Shown here piece after piece: positions 1 to 5,661 of a stretch of 8,128 bases of DNA. The position numbers were made by a program, and so were the translations under genes. Every line of letters begins with the position of its first letter. Position 1 is the stretch's first letter. Below the pieces are notes generated by a model. That model saw only the letters and a list, made by a program, of their open reading frames with translations. It was not told the origin of the DNA and searched no databases. The DNA comes from Clostridiales bacterium (lineage in GTDB: Bacteria; Bacillota; Clostridia; Oscillospirales; CAG-272). The stretch is taken from positions 1-8,128 of the forward strand of contig JAAZGC010000337.1 of assembly GCA_012511425.1 (NCBI GenBank), given 5' to 3'.

Positions 1-791
1 CGGATATCACGGTAGACGCCGTAAAAGACGATATCTATGAATCCGGACTTAAGCTCGACATCAGCCGTCCGCTCACCGACGGTCAGGACGAAACCGGTAC
101 TTCGGGTATCGGCTGGCTGCTTTACAAAGACGGCTGGCTCTATGAGTACATAGAAGTCACCGACCCGCAGCTTTTCGCTCCGGACCCTGACAAACAGACC
201 GGCGCCCCATGGGAAACCGACTCCGTCGAAGTTTTCGTCAATGTCACCAACAGCGACGAATCGACCCAAGTTCTGCAGTATCGTATTGACTGCACCGGCT
301 GGCCCTGCATCCATGACCAGAACGGTCTTGCCGACTACGGCCCCGATGCCGTCGGCGATCAGTTCAAGTATGCTTACAAAGCCATAACCGGCGGATATGC
401 TCTTGAGTTCGGAATCCCGCTGAACGTTGCCGAAGGCACAAAAATCGGCTTCCAGAACCAGATCAACGACCGTTATGACGACGACATGAGCCAGGTTCAG
501 TGGATGACCGCATCCTCTCTCGGCTCCTCCTCCTGGACTGCCGAGCTCTACGATTATATCGTAATCGGCGCCATGCTCACTCCTCCGGTTGAAGAAGCTC
601 CCGCCGAGGAAGCTCCAGCCGAGGAAGCTCCTGCCGAAGAAGCTCCCGCTGCCGCCGAACCCGCTCCGGTTGCCGAAGCCGCTCCTGCTGCTCCCGCAGC
701 CGCCGCACAGACTTCCGATATCGCTTCGGTAGCCGTAATCGCCGCCGTTGCCGCACTCGGATGCGCAGTCGTGCTTAAGAAGCGCAGCTGA
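1..791 (+). CDS. Cell-surface protein with CBM9/DOMON-like domain, 3' part
   Basis: Reading begins at base 3 and is open from the window edge, so the start lies outside; 262 residues are visible. Residues 1-190 look like a family 9 carbohydrate-binding (DOMON-like) beta-sandwich: the WETDSVEVFVN stretch (70-80) matches the typical 'DSVEVFxD' strand, and YALEFGIPL (132-140) matches the usual 'Y.xE.xIP' strand. Such domains bind sugars at the ends of polysaccharide chains and often sit in large secreted enzymes or surface adhesins; the catalytic or other domains would lie upstream. A low-complexity Pro/Ala/Glu linker (192-235) includes four EEAPA units. The tail is QTSD, a hydrophobic helix (240-258) and KKRS, resembling a sortase signal but without LPXTG. 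The product is probably displayed outside the cell with the tail in the membrane. Family call is by motif only; substrate unknown. A perfect terminator follows 13 bases after the stop. Confidence 0.75.
   Translation, partial: DITVDAVKDDIYESGLKLDISRPLTDGQDETGTSGIGWLLYKDGWLYEYIEVTDPQLFAPDPDKQTGAPWETDSVEVFVNVTNSDESTQVLQYRIDCTGWPCIHDQNGLADYGPDAVGDQFKYAYKAITGGYALEFGIPLNVAEGTKIGFQNQINDRYDDDMSQVQWMTASSLGSSSWTAELYDYIVIGAMLTPPVEEAPAEEAPAEEAPAEEAPAAAEPAPVAEAAPAAPAAAAQTSDIASVAVIAAVAALGCAVVLKKRS
591..650 (+). repeat. Four tandem 15-bp units encoding EEAPA
   Basis: Four in-frame 15-base units (591-605, 606-620, 621-635, 636-650) each encode Glu-Glu-Ala-Pro-Ala. They differ only at third codon positions (GAA/GAG, CCC/CCA/CCT, GCC/GCT). 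The protein repeat is therefore exact while the DNA has drifted, which suggests selection for a flexible acidic spacer. It lies in the linker between the binding domain and the membrane anchor. Confidence 0.85.
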
Positions 792-804
792 TTTGATTTC
801 CCGT

Positions 805-837
805 CACAGCCGGAGCTGTCTCCGGCTGTGTTTTTTT
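805..837 (+). terminator. Rho-independent terminator of the surface-protein gene
   Basis: A perfect 11-bp stem CACAGCCGGAG / CTCCGGCTGTG (805-815 and 820-830) with a 4-base loop CTGT is followed by seven T's (831-837). It lies 13 bases after the stop codon of the surface protein. Confidence 0.93.
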
Positions 838-853
838 CTTCTTCTCCTTTATT

Positions 854-883
854 ACAGCCTCTCCCGAGCGGAAGGCTGTTTTT
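854..883 (+). terminator. Possible second, weaker terminator
   Basis: A 7-bp stem ACAGCCT / AGGCTGT (854-860 and 873-879) with a 12-base loop runs into TTTTT ending at 883. It is 16 bases after the strong terminator and could be a back-up that insulates the met operon from read-through. The loop is large and the T-run short, so confidence is low. Confidence 0.4.
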
Positions 884-927
884 GCATTTTTGTCTGCGCC
901 GGCAGCGCGCTTTCCGAATAATTCATC

Positions 928-945
928 CCGAAAATAAGTTTTCGG
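928..945. repeat. Perfect inverted repeat upstream of the metNIQ promoter
   Basis: CCGAAAA (928-934) and TTTTCGG (939-945) form a perfect 7-bp dyad around TAAG. It ends 31 bases before the -35 box. No T-run follows on either strand, so it is not a terminator; it could be a regulator site or chance. Confidence 0.3.
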
Positions 946-976
946 CTTCATATTGCGGTTATTTGGCTGCTCCCTA

Positions 977-1005
977 TTGCATTTCGGCGGATTTTGCGAT
1001 ATAAT
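977..1005 (+). promoter_or_regulatory. Promoter of metNIQ (sigma-70/SigA type)
   Basis: The -35 box TTGCAT (977-982) and a perfect -10 box TATAAT (1000-1005) are separated by exactly 17 bases. Transcription would start near 1012, giving a leader of about 45 nt to the TTG start. A perfect TTGACA at 1013-1018 lies downstream of the -10 and has no matching -10, so it is not used in this call. The rest of the 792-1055 gap holds only the terminators, an inverted repeat at 928-945 and this promoter. Confidence 0.8.
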
Positions 1006-1021
1006 AAAAATGTTGACAAAA

Positions 1022-1051
1022 ACTCCTGCTGGAAACAAACAAGCCGGGAGT
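1022..1051 (+). promoter_or_regulatory. Leader hairpin covering the metN ribosome-binding site
   Basis: ACTCCTG (1022-1028) can pair with CGGGAGT (1045-1051): six Watson-Crick pairs and one G-U, with a 16-base loop. The pairing covers the whole GGGAG (1046-1050), the best Shine-Dalgarno for the TTG start at 1056. This could limit translation of metN. The leader is far too short for a SAM (S-box) riboswitch or a T-box. Function is inferred from base pairing only. Confidence 0.4.
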
Positions 1052-1055
1052 ATTA

Positions 1056-2096
1056 TTGCAAACGGATGTCTTTAAAATGAATGAACTTATTGAAATAAAT
1101 AATCTCGGCAAGGTTTTCGAAACTTCATCGGGAAATATCGCAGCGCTCAGCGATATCACCTTATCCATCCGCGACGGCGAGATATTCGGCATAATCGGGC
1201 TTTCCGGCGCCGGAAAATCCACCCTTGTCCGCTGCATCAATTTTCTCGAGCAGCCGACCTGCGGCACCGTTGTCTTTGACGGAAAAGAACTGAACTCGCT
1301 CTCCGAAAAAGAGCTGCGCCTTGTCAGGCGCCGGATGGGGATGATATTCCAGCAGTTCAATCTGCTTGCACAGCGCACCGCCCTCGGAAATGTAACCTTC
1401 CCGCTCGAAATTTCCGGAGTTTCCCGCGAGACGGCGGCAGAAAAAGCAATGTCGCTGCTTCACGTTGTAGGTCTTGCCGACCGCGCGTCGAGCTACCCTT
1501 CACAGCTTTCGGGAGGGCAGAAGCAGCGCGTAGCAATCGCCCGCGCCCTTGCCTGCGACCCGAAGGTGCTGCTCTGCGACGAGGCGACTTCCGCCCTCGA
1601 CCCGACGACCACCCGCCAGATACTTGACCTTATCGCGAAGATAAACCGCGAAATGGGAATTACCGTGGTTATAATCACCCACGAGATGAAGGTCATCGAG
1701 CAGATCTGCGACAGGGTCGCGATAATCGATCACAGCCGCATCGCCGAATTAGGTGATGTTTCGGAGATTTTCACCCGTCCGAAATCGGATATTGCCCGTC
1801 AGCTGATCTTCCCCGGCGGAAGACTGCCCGACAATTTCGAAGGCAGCTCAAGAATCCGCATAATTTTCGACGGAAAATCCAGCTTCGAGCCGGTAATTGC
1901 AAACATGGTGCTTGAATGCTCGGTTCCGGTAAATATCCTGTTCGCCGACACCCGCGACATCGGCGGCAAGGCGGTGGGGCAGATGGTATTGCAGATCCCC
2001 GAGGCAGAGCAGGACCGCAATCGGATTCTTGCCTGGCTTGATATGAAACGGGTAAACTGGAACTATGAAGAGGAAGGAGGCGAGACGGCTGTATGA
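1056..2096 (+). CDS. metN: Methionine ABC importer, ATP-binding protein MetN
   Basis: MetN hydrolyses ATP on the cytoplasmic side to drive methionine uptake through MetI. In the 346-residue reading: Walker A GLSGAGKST (48-56), Q-loop QQ (99-100), ABC signature LSGGQ (151-155), Walker B VLLCDE (171-176), D-loop ALDP (180-183) and switch histidine H209. The extra C-terminal region (about 265-340) fits the NIL domain, which in MetN proteins binds methionine and shuts the transporter when the cell has enough. The length is normal for the family. Start choice: TTG at 1056 has GGGAG five bases upstream; the in-frame ATG at 1077 (giving MNELIEIN) resembles usual MetN N-termini but has only a weak GGA upstream. 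The stop overlaps the metI start by four bases (ATGA). Followed by metI and metQ in one operon. Confidence 0.95.
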   Translation: MQTDVFKMNELIEINNLGKVFETSSGNIAALSDITLSIRDGEIFGIIGLSGAGKSTLVRCINFLEQPTCGTVVFDGKELNSLSEKELRLVRRRMGMIFQQFNLLAQRTALGNVTFPLEISGVSRETAAEKAMSLLHVVGLADRASSYPSQLSGGQKQRVAIARALACDPKVLLCDEATSALDPTTTRQILDLIAKINREMGITVVIITHEMKVIEQICDRVAIIDHSRIAELGDVSEIFTRPKSDIARQLIFPGGRLPDNFEGSSRIRIIFDGKSSFEPVIANMVLECSVPVNILFADTRDIGGKAVGQMVLQIPEAEQDRNRILAWLDMKRVNWNYEEEGGETAV

Positions 2097-2761
2097 AAGA
2101 AGCCTTCACGGCTCAGATGCTGGGAGTTTACGGCTTCGGACTGTTCGAGACGCTTTATATGGTCATTGTATCGGCCGTTGTTTCATATATCATCGGCCTG
2201 CCGATAGGCGTGCTGCTCGTCTGTACCGACAAGAACGGCATAACTCCGATCCCGTGGCTGAACTCCGCAATCGGCTTCATAGTAAATATTATGAGGTCAA
2301 TACCATTTATCATACTTTTAGTGCTGGTCTCTCCGATAACGAGGGCGATAACCGGCACGACAATCGGTTCGACCGCCACCATAGTCCCGCTTGTCTTCTC
2401 GGCGACTCCGTATATCGCCCGCGTAGTCGAGCAGTCGCTCAAGGAAGTGGACGGGGGAGTTATCGAGGCGGCAACCTCGATGGGGGCTTCCCCCATGCAG
2501 ATTATAACAAAGGTGCTGCTGCCCGAGTCAAAACCCTCGCTTATTTTAGGCGCCGCTCTCGCAACGATAACAATTATAGGATATACGGCGATGGCGGGCT
2601 TCGTCGGCGGCGGCGGACTCGGCACGATAGCGGTAAACTACGGCTATTACCGCTACCGCACCGTAATAATGATCGTAACCGTAGTGATAATAGTGGCTCT
2701 GGTTCAGGCATTCCAGGAATTGGGGCTTTATCTCAGCTCAAAATTCGACCGCAGAAAATAA
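2093..2761 (+). CDS. metI: Methionine ABC importer, permease MetI
   Basis: MetI is the membrane channel of the importer and works as a dimer with two MetN subunits. The 222-residue protein has about five hydrophobic helices (near residues 18-44, 57-81, 94-110, 148-175 and 188-209). The cytoplasmic coupling loop that docks onto MetN is visible at 125-146, beginning EAATSMGAS and ending LLPES, the classic EAA motif. A glycine-rich GFVGGGGLG follows at 169-177, as in other MetI proteins. Length is typical. The ATG overlaps the metN stop as ATGA, so translation is probably coupled; a GGAGG at 2076-2080 lies 12 bases upstream, slightly far. A 247-residue open frame in another register over this gene is a shadow. 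Confidence 0.95.
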   Translation: MKEAFTAQMLGVYGFGLFETLYMVIVSAVVSYIIGLPIGVLLVCTDKNGITPIPWLNSAIGFIVNIMRSIPFIILLVLVSPITRAITGTTIGSTATIVPLVFSATPYIARVVEQSLKEVDGGVIEAATSMGASPMQIITKVLLPESKPSLILGAALATITIIGYTAMAGFVGGGGLGTIAVNYGYYRYRTVIMIVTVVIIVALVQAFQELGLYLSSKFDRRK

Positions 2762-2804
2762 TAAATATATTAATCACAAACAACATTTCAGGAGGATATT
2801 CAAA

Positions 2805-3620
2805 ATGAAGCGCATTATTTCTTCTGCCGCCGCAATTCTTCTTGCCGCGGCGCTGATCCTTTCGGCTGCCGGCTGCGGCAAATCCGACGACAAGACAATT
2901 ATCGTCGGCGCATCGGTCACCCCTCATGCGGAGATACTCCGCGAAGCCGCCAAAGTCCTTGAAGCCGACGGCTACACCCTCGATATCCGCGAATTTTCCG
3001 AATATATCCAGCCGAACACCGCCCTCGAAGACGGCACGCTCGACGCAAACTACTTCCAGCACACCCCTTATCTCGACAACTTCAACCAGGAAAACGGCAC
3101 TCATCTTGTAGCCGTCGCTCAGATACACTACGAGCCTTTCGGCGTATATCCCGGAAAAACGGCATCGCTTGACGCGCTCTCCGACGGCGCCGTGATAGCC
3201 GTTCCCAACGACGGCACCAACGAAGCCCGCGCTCTCAAGCTGCTCGAAGTTTTAGGACTTATCAAGCTCAAAGCCGACGCCGGATTTACCGCAACGGTGC
3301 TCGACATCGCCGAAAACCCGAAGAACCTTGTGATACAGGAGATCGAAGCAGCTCAGCTCGCCCGATCGCTCCAGGACGTAGACCTTGCCGTCATCAACGG
3401 CAACTATGCCCTCCAGGCCGGTCTTAACGCCGCGACCGACGCTCTCGCCGTAGAAGATCCCGGCTCCGAATCGGCTAAGACCTATGCTAATGTACTCGTC
3501 GTCAAGGAAGGCAATGAAAACAGCGAAGCCATCAAGGCGCTGACTGCCGCCCTTCAGTCGGACGCAGTTAGAGATTTTATCAACAGCACCTACAACGGCG
3601 CAGTTCTCCCGATATTCTGA
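2805..3620 (+). CDS. metQ: Methionine-binding lipoprotein MetQ
   Basis: MetQ is the substrate-binding lipoprotein (NlpA family) that captures methionine outside the membrane and delivers it to MetI. The 271-residue precursor starts with MKR, a hydrophobic stretch, and a lipobox ending AAGC, with Cys24 as the expected lipidated residue after signal peptidase II cleavage. Mature sequence shows family hallmarks: VGASVTPHAEIL (34-45), EFSEYIQPN (63-71), NYFQHTPYLDNF (81-92), HYEPFGVYPGK (107-117), VPNDGTNEARAL (133-144) and VINGNYAL (196-203). It is preceded by a textbook AGGAGG (2790-2795) nine bases before the ATG, so it is probably translated strongly, as expected for a binding protein needed in excess. 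It is last in metNIQ and followed by a perfect terminator. NlpA-family ligands vary, but linkage to MetN with a NIL domain supports methionine. Confidence 0.94.
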   Translation: MKRIISSAAAILLAAALILSAAGCGKSDDKTIIVGASVTPHAEILREAAKVLEADGYTLDIREFSEYIQPNTALEDGTLDANYFQHTPYLDNFNQENGTHLVAVAQIHYEPFGVYPGKTASLDALSDGAVIAVPNDGTNEARALKLLEVLGLIKLKADAGFTATVLDIAENPKNLVIQEIEAAQLARSLQDVDLAVINGNYALQAGLNAATDALAVEDPGSESAKTYANVLVVKEGNENSEAIKALTAALQSDAVRDFINSTYNGAVLPIF

Positions 3621-3634
3621 GAACGGAAAACATT

Positions 3635-3667
3635 CAGGGAACCGATGATTATCGGTTCCCTGTTTTT
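3635..3667 (+). terminator. Terminator of metNIQ
   Basis: A perfect 12-bp stem CAGGGAACCGAT / ATCGGTTCCCTG (3635-3646 and 3651-3662), loop GATT, is followed by five T's. It lies 14 bases after metQ. The convergent minus-strand unit may also use it, though its T-run on that strand (AATGTTTT) is weaker. Bases 3668-3738 show nothing else. Confidence 0.92.
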
Positions 3668-3738
3668 ATGCGGTTTTCGGGGATTTGACATAGAGTGCAG
3701 GTCGGGATGAAGTTCCGAAAGCGAAGGGATTAAAGGAA

Positions 3739-3972
3739 TTATTCGCCGTCATTTCCGTATTCGCTGTCTCTGCTTTCTTTCATTTTGTTTTTGAAATCAA
3801 AGGTCGCCATAATTGCCGCGACCAGCCAGAATACTCCGGAAACGACATGGAGCACCCATGTGACAAGGCTGTACATCCCTCCGGCTACCACGACGGCAAT
3901 GACCACCGCCCAGAATATCGCCGCCACCCAATAAAACACGAGCACCAGCACCGCTTTTTTGTGTTCATTCAT
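3739..3972 (-). CDS. Small two-helix membrane protein, unknown function
   Basis: I do not recognise a family. The 77-residue protein (MNEHKK...GNDGE) has two long hydrophobic segments, about residues 7-33 and 36-58, joined by a very short turn, then a charged tail containing KNKMK and several acidic residues. Lys5-Lys6 before helix 1 and the basic patch after helix 2 predict a hairpin with both ends in the cytoplasm. The segments are rich in Val, Ala and Trp. Start choice: the ATG at 3972 has GGTGA five bases upstream; a GTG at 3981 would add three residues but is itself part of that ribosome site. It begins 31 bases after the stop of the isomerase-like gene with no terminator between, so it is probably co-transcribed. 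It could be a helper of that protein or an unrelated passenger. Confidence 0.65.
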   Translation of the reverse strand: MNEHKKAVLVLVFYWVAAIFWAVVIAVVVAGGMYSLVTWVLHVVSGVFWLVAAIMATFDFKNKMKESRDSEYGNDGE

Positions 3973-4003
3973 AACAATCACCGATTAAACGCAGCTTATC
4001 CGA

Positions 4004-5419
4004 TCAGCACAGCTTGACGAATCCGAATCCGCAGAATACCGCGGCAAGCCTTATAAGCTCTGGGTCCGCTCCCCAGCTGAGCACCAGATGATGGCTGCCG
4101 CCGTTTTCGCTGTAGGCGGAAAGCATCGAATTCAGCGGGACATGCGGCCTGAACCAGCCGCGAACGGAGTCGCCTGCACGGCAGTTTCCGGGTACATCCA
4201 GCATCTCGCCGCCGGCGTAAATCAGGTCGAAGCGGTCGAAATCCTGGGGGGCGAGGGAGACAAGTCCGGCATATCCGGCTTTCAGCGCTCCGGTCATGGC
4301 TATTGTTTCAAGTCCGTAGTAAAGCGGGTCCCGCTTCACAGTTACCGAAGGCTGGCCGGAGAGGCAGCGGGGATTTATGCCCGCGCGGCTGGAGAGATAT
4401 ACAGATTCGTCCTTCCAGTCGGGGCAGAACATACTGACCGGCGTTGTTGCAGAACAGGCGGTCGAAAGGGCTGCCGAAAGCGCCGCCGACATCGCATCGC
4501 CGTCCGCCGCGGCGCCGTAGCCTTCGCCCATCAGCTTCGACAGCGCGAACTGCGGGACATGGTCGAACATATTGTTTTTAGGCGGAGGGGTGAAATTCAT
4601 CGTCACCGAGCCGAGAGAGCGGTCGCTGAGCCACCGCCGAAGCGAAATATAGTATCTTTCGGCGCGAACGAGAGCGTCCCGCGGGGCTTTGCCGGCAATT
4701 AATATCTCGCGGTCGGCGTCTGCCATCGCCGAAGCGTTCGCATCGACGTCGCCGGTGAAGCCGTAGCTAAGCGGATCGCGGGTCATGTCGAATTTTATGA
4801 CGTCGATGCCCAGAAGGTCTTTCATCTTGCCGCCGCCGAGCTGGATATCCCCCATCCCGCGGAAAGGTTCGCCGATCATGCCGACTCTTGCCGATTTGAG
4901 GCGTCTTGAAACGGCGGCGGCGGTTATCGTCCTCATTACATCCGGCAAAAACTCGGGGGAGTTGGTATGCCCGGCTACTGCCGCGAAGTTTTTCCCGGAG
5001 CGGCGGAGCATGGCTGCCAGGTCCTGCGCACCCAAAAGCCCCTGATTGTAGTCGATCTCGGACGAGCCGGAAGAAAATCCGTATGAATCCGGCGTCGTCA
5101 GCAGCAGCAGCACCGGCAGCGCAGTCCTCGAAAGCGAATAAACCGCCTCCATCGAAGGTGAATAGGAGAGATTGAGCACCGCGACGCAGTCGACATTCTC
5201 CGTTTCGAAAAGGGAGATTGCGTCGTCGACCTCCTCCTTTACCCGGCAGACCGGGACGTTTACCGGCGTCACCCCGGCAGCCTCGATAAGAGAGGCGAGC
5301 AGCGCATGATAAGCTTCGGCGCCTATTCTTCTGTCCGGCATCAGCTCGTCATACATCCTGAAGTAAAGCGGGAGAAGTCCGACGCGCAGGGGTCCGGATC
5401 TTACCGATTCATTCATCAT
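4004..5419 (-). CDS. L-arabinose/L-fucose isomerase-fold protein, divergent
   Basis: The 471-residue protein resembles sugar ketol-isomerases of the AraA/FucI superfamily, which interconvert aldoses and ketoses using a divalent metal. Visible support: an N-terminal Rossmann-like start RVGLLPLYFRMYDE, GYGAAADGDAMSAAL (300-314) matching the AraA GYGF.xEGDWxTAAL motif, FCPDW (331-335) matching the second metal loop, and GGSHHLVLSWG (440-450) matching the C-terminal GG.HH motif. Total length is close to AraA (about 500). Oddities: by hand alignment the first metal Glu is Asp306, the second is Pro333 followed by Asp334, and the third-position His appears as Arg345; only the C-terminal His pair is fully kept. 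It may act on another sugar or have lost isomerase activity. Start: two adjacent ATGs (5419, 5416) follow AAGGAG by 5 or 8 bases; an upstream ATG at 5458 lacks a ribosome site and sits in a hairpin loop. No sugar kinase adjoins. Confidence 0.72.
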   Translation of the reverse strand: MMNESVRSGPLRVGLLPLYFRMYDELMPDRRIGAEAYHALLASLIEAAGVTPVNVPVCRVKEEVDDAISLFETENVDCVAVLNLSYSPSMEAVYSLSRTALPVLLLLTTPDSYGFSSGSSEIDYNQGLLGAQDLAAMLRRSGKNFAAVAGHTNSPEFLPDVMRTITAAAVSRRLKSARVGMIGEPFRGMGDIQLGGGKMKDLLGIDVIKFDMTRDPLSYGFTGDVDANASAMADADREILIAGKAPRDALVRAERYYISLRRWLSDRSLGSVTMNFTPPPKNNMFDHVPQFALSKLMGEGYGAAADGDAMSAALSAALSTACSATTPVSMFCPDWKDESVYLSSRAGINPRCLSGQPSVTVKRDPLYYGLETIAMTGALKAGYAGLVSLAPQDFDRFDLIYAGGEMLDVPGNCRAGDSVRGWFRPHVPLNSMLSAYSENGGSHHLVLSWGADPELIRLAAVFCGFGFVKLC

Positions 5420-5449
5420 GCTCACTCCTTCTCTTTCCGTAAATGCCTT

Positions 5450-5464
5450 CGCCGGCATCCGGCG
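5450..5464 (-). promoter_or_regulatory. Hairpin in leader of the isomerase-like gene
   Basis: On the minus strand CGCCGG-ATG-CCGGCG forms a perfect 6-bp GC stem with a 3-base loop. It lies between the predicted transcription start (near 5484) and the ribosome site (5425-5430). There is no T-run after it, so it is not a terminator; it may stabilise the mRNA 5' end. Confidence 0.4.
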
Positions 5465-5490
5465 TTATTTTATATTCTTTTTACATTTAT

Positions 5491-5519
5491 ATTATAACAC
5501 TTCGCCGGGATTATGTCAA
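5491..5519 (-). promoter_or_regulatory. Consensus promoter of the isomerase-like operon
   Basis: On the minus strand a perfect TTGACA (5519-5514) and a perfect TATAAT (5496-5491) are separated by exactly 17 bases. The expected transcription start is near 5484, about 65 bases before the ATG. Such a perfect promoter is strong unless repressed, which makes the adjacent inverted repeats of interest. Confidence 0.9.
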
Positions 5520-5523
5520 TAGA

Positions 5524-5589
5524 TATGACTTTCGTTTCAAATATATGAATTTCTGCAGACGAAGAAATTTCACATTTCGACAAGTCATA
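5524..5589. promoter_or_regulatory. Nested inverted repeats between divergent promoters, possible operator
   Basis: An outer perfect 8-bp inverted repeat TATGACTT / AAGTCATA (5524-5531 and 5582-5589) encloses an inner ATTTCT / AGAAAT (5549-5554 and 5563-5568; extended by GA/TC with a one-base bulge). The two dyads are nearly concentric. The outer arms lie 4 and 3 bases from the two divergent -35 boxes. The arrangement suggests a shared regulator site; this is inference. Confidence 0.35.
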
Positions 5590-5592
5590 CGA

Positions 5593-5621
5593 TTGAATTA
5601 TTAACAGGTATATGATATAAT
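5593..5621 (+). promoter_or_regulatory. Promoter of glyA with extended -10
   Basis: TTGAAT (5593-5598), a 17-base spacer and a perfect TATAAT (5616-5621) preceded by TGA (5613-5615), which fits the TGn extended -10. Transcription would begin near 5628, giving a leader of about 34 nt. That is too short for a riboswitch. Confidence 0.85.
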
Positions 5622-5661
5622 ATTTGCCAATGAATCAATAATTTAAGGGAGCTTTGAAACA

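Noticed and set aside
591..650. Tandem repeat as a CRISPR or phase-variable tract
   Set aside because: It is an in-frame coding repeat with 15-base units and third-position drift; no spacers, and too diverged for efficient slippage.
805..883. Two close hairpins as part of an attenuator for metNIQ
   Set aside because: Both lie upstream of the mapped metN promoter, so they more simply end transcription of the surface-protein gene.
1013..1018. Perfect TTGACA as a second metN promoter
   Set aside because: No -10 box lies 16-18 bases downstream; the nearest TATTAT is 32 bases away.
974..1463. Minus-strand open frames over the start of metN
   Set aside because: They are antisense to the Walker A region and have no family-like sequence or ribosome site.
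2065..2808. Long plus-strand open frame (247 residues) in another register across metI
   Set aside because: It overlaps the whole of metI, is Arg-rich and low in family-like motifs, and metI in the other frame has clear helices and an EAA loop.
4088..4702. Plus-strand open frame of 204 residues within the isomerase-like gene
   Set aside because: Antisense shadow; rich in Arg and Gly with no recognisable domain, no promoter and no ribosome site.
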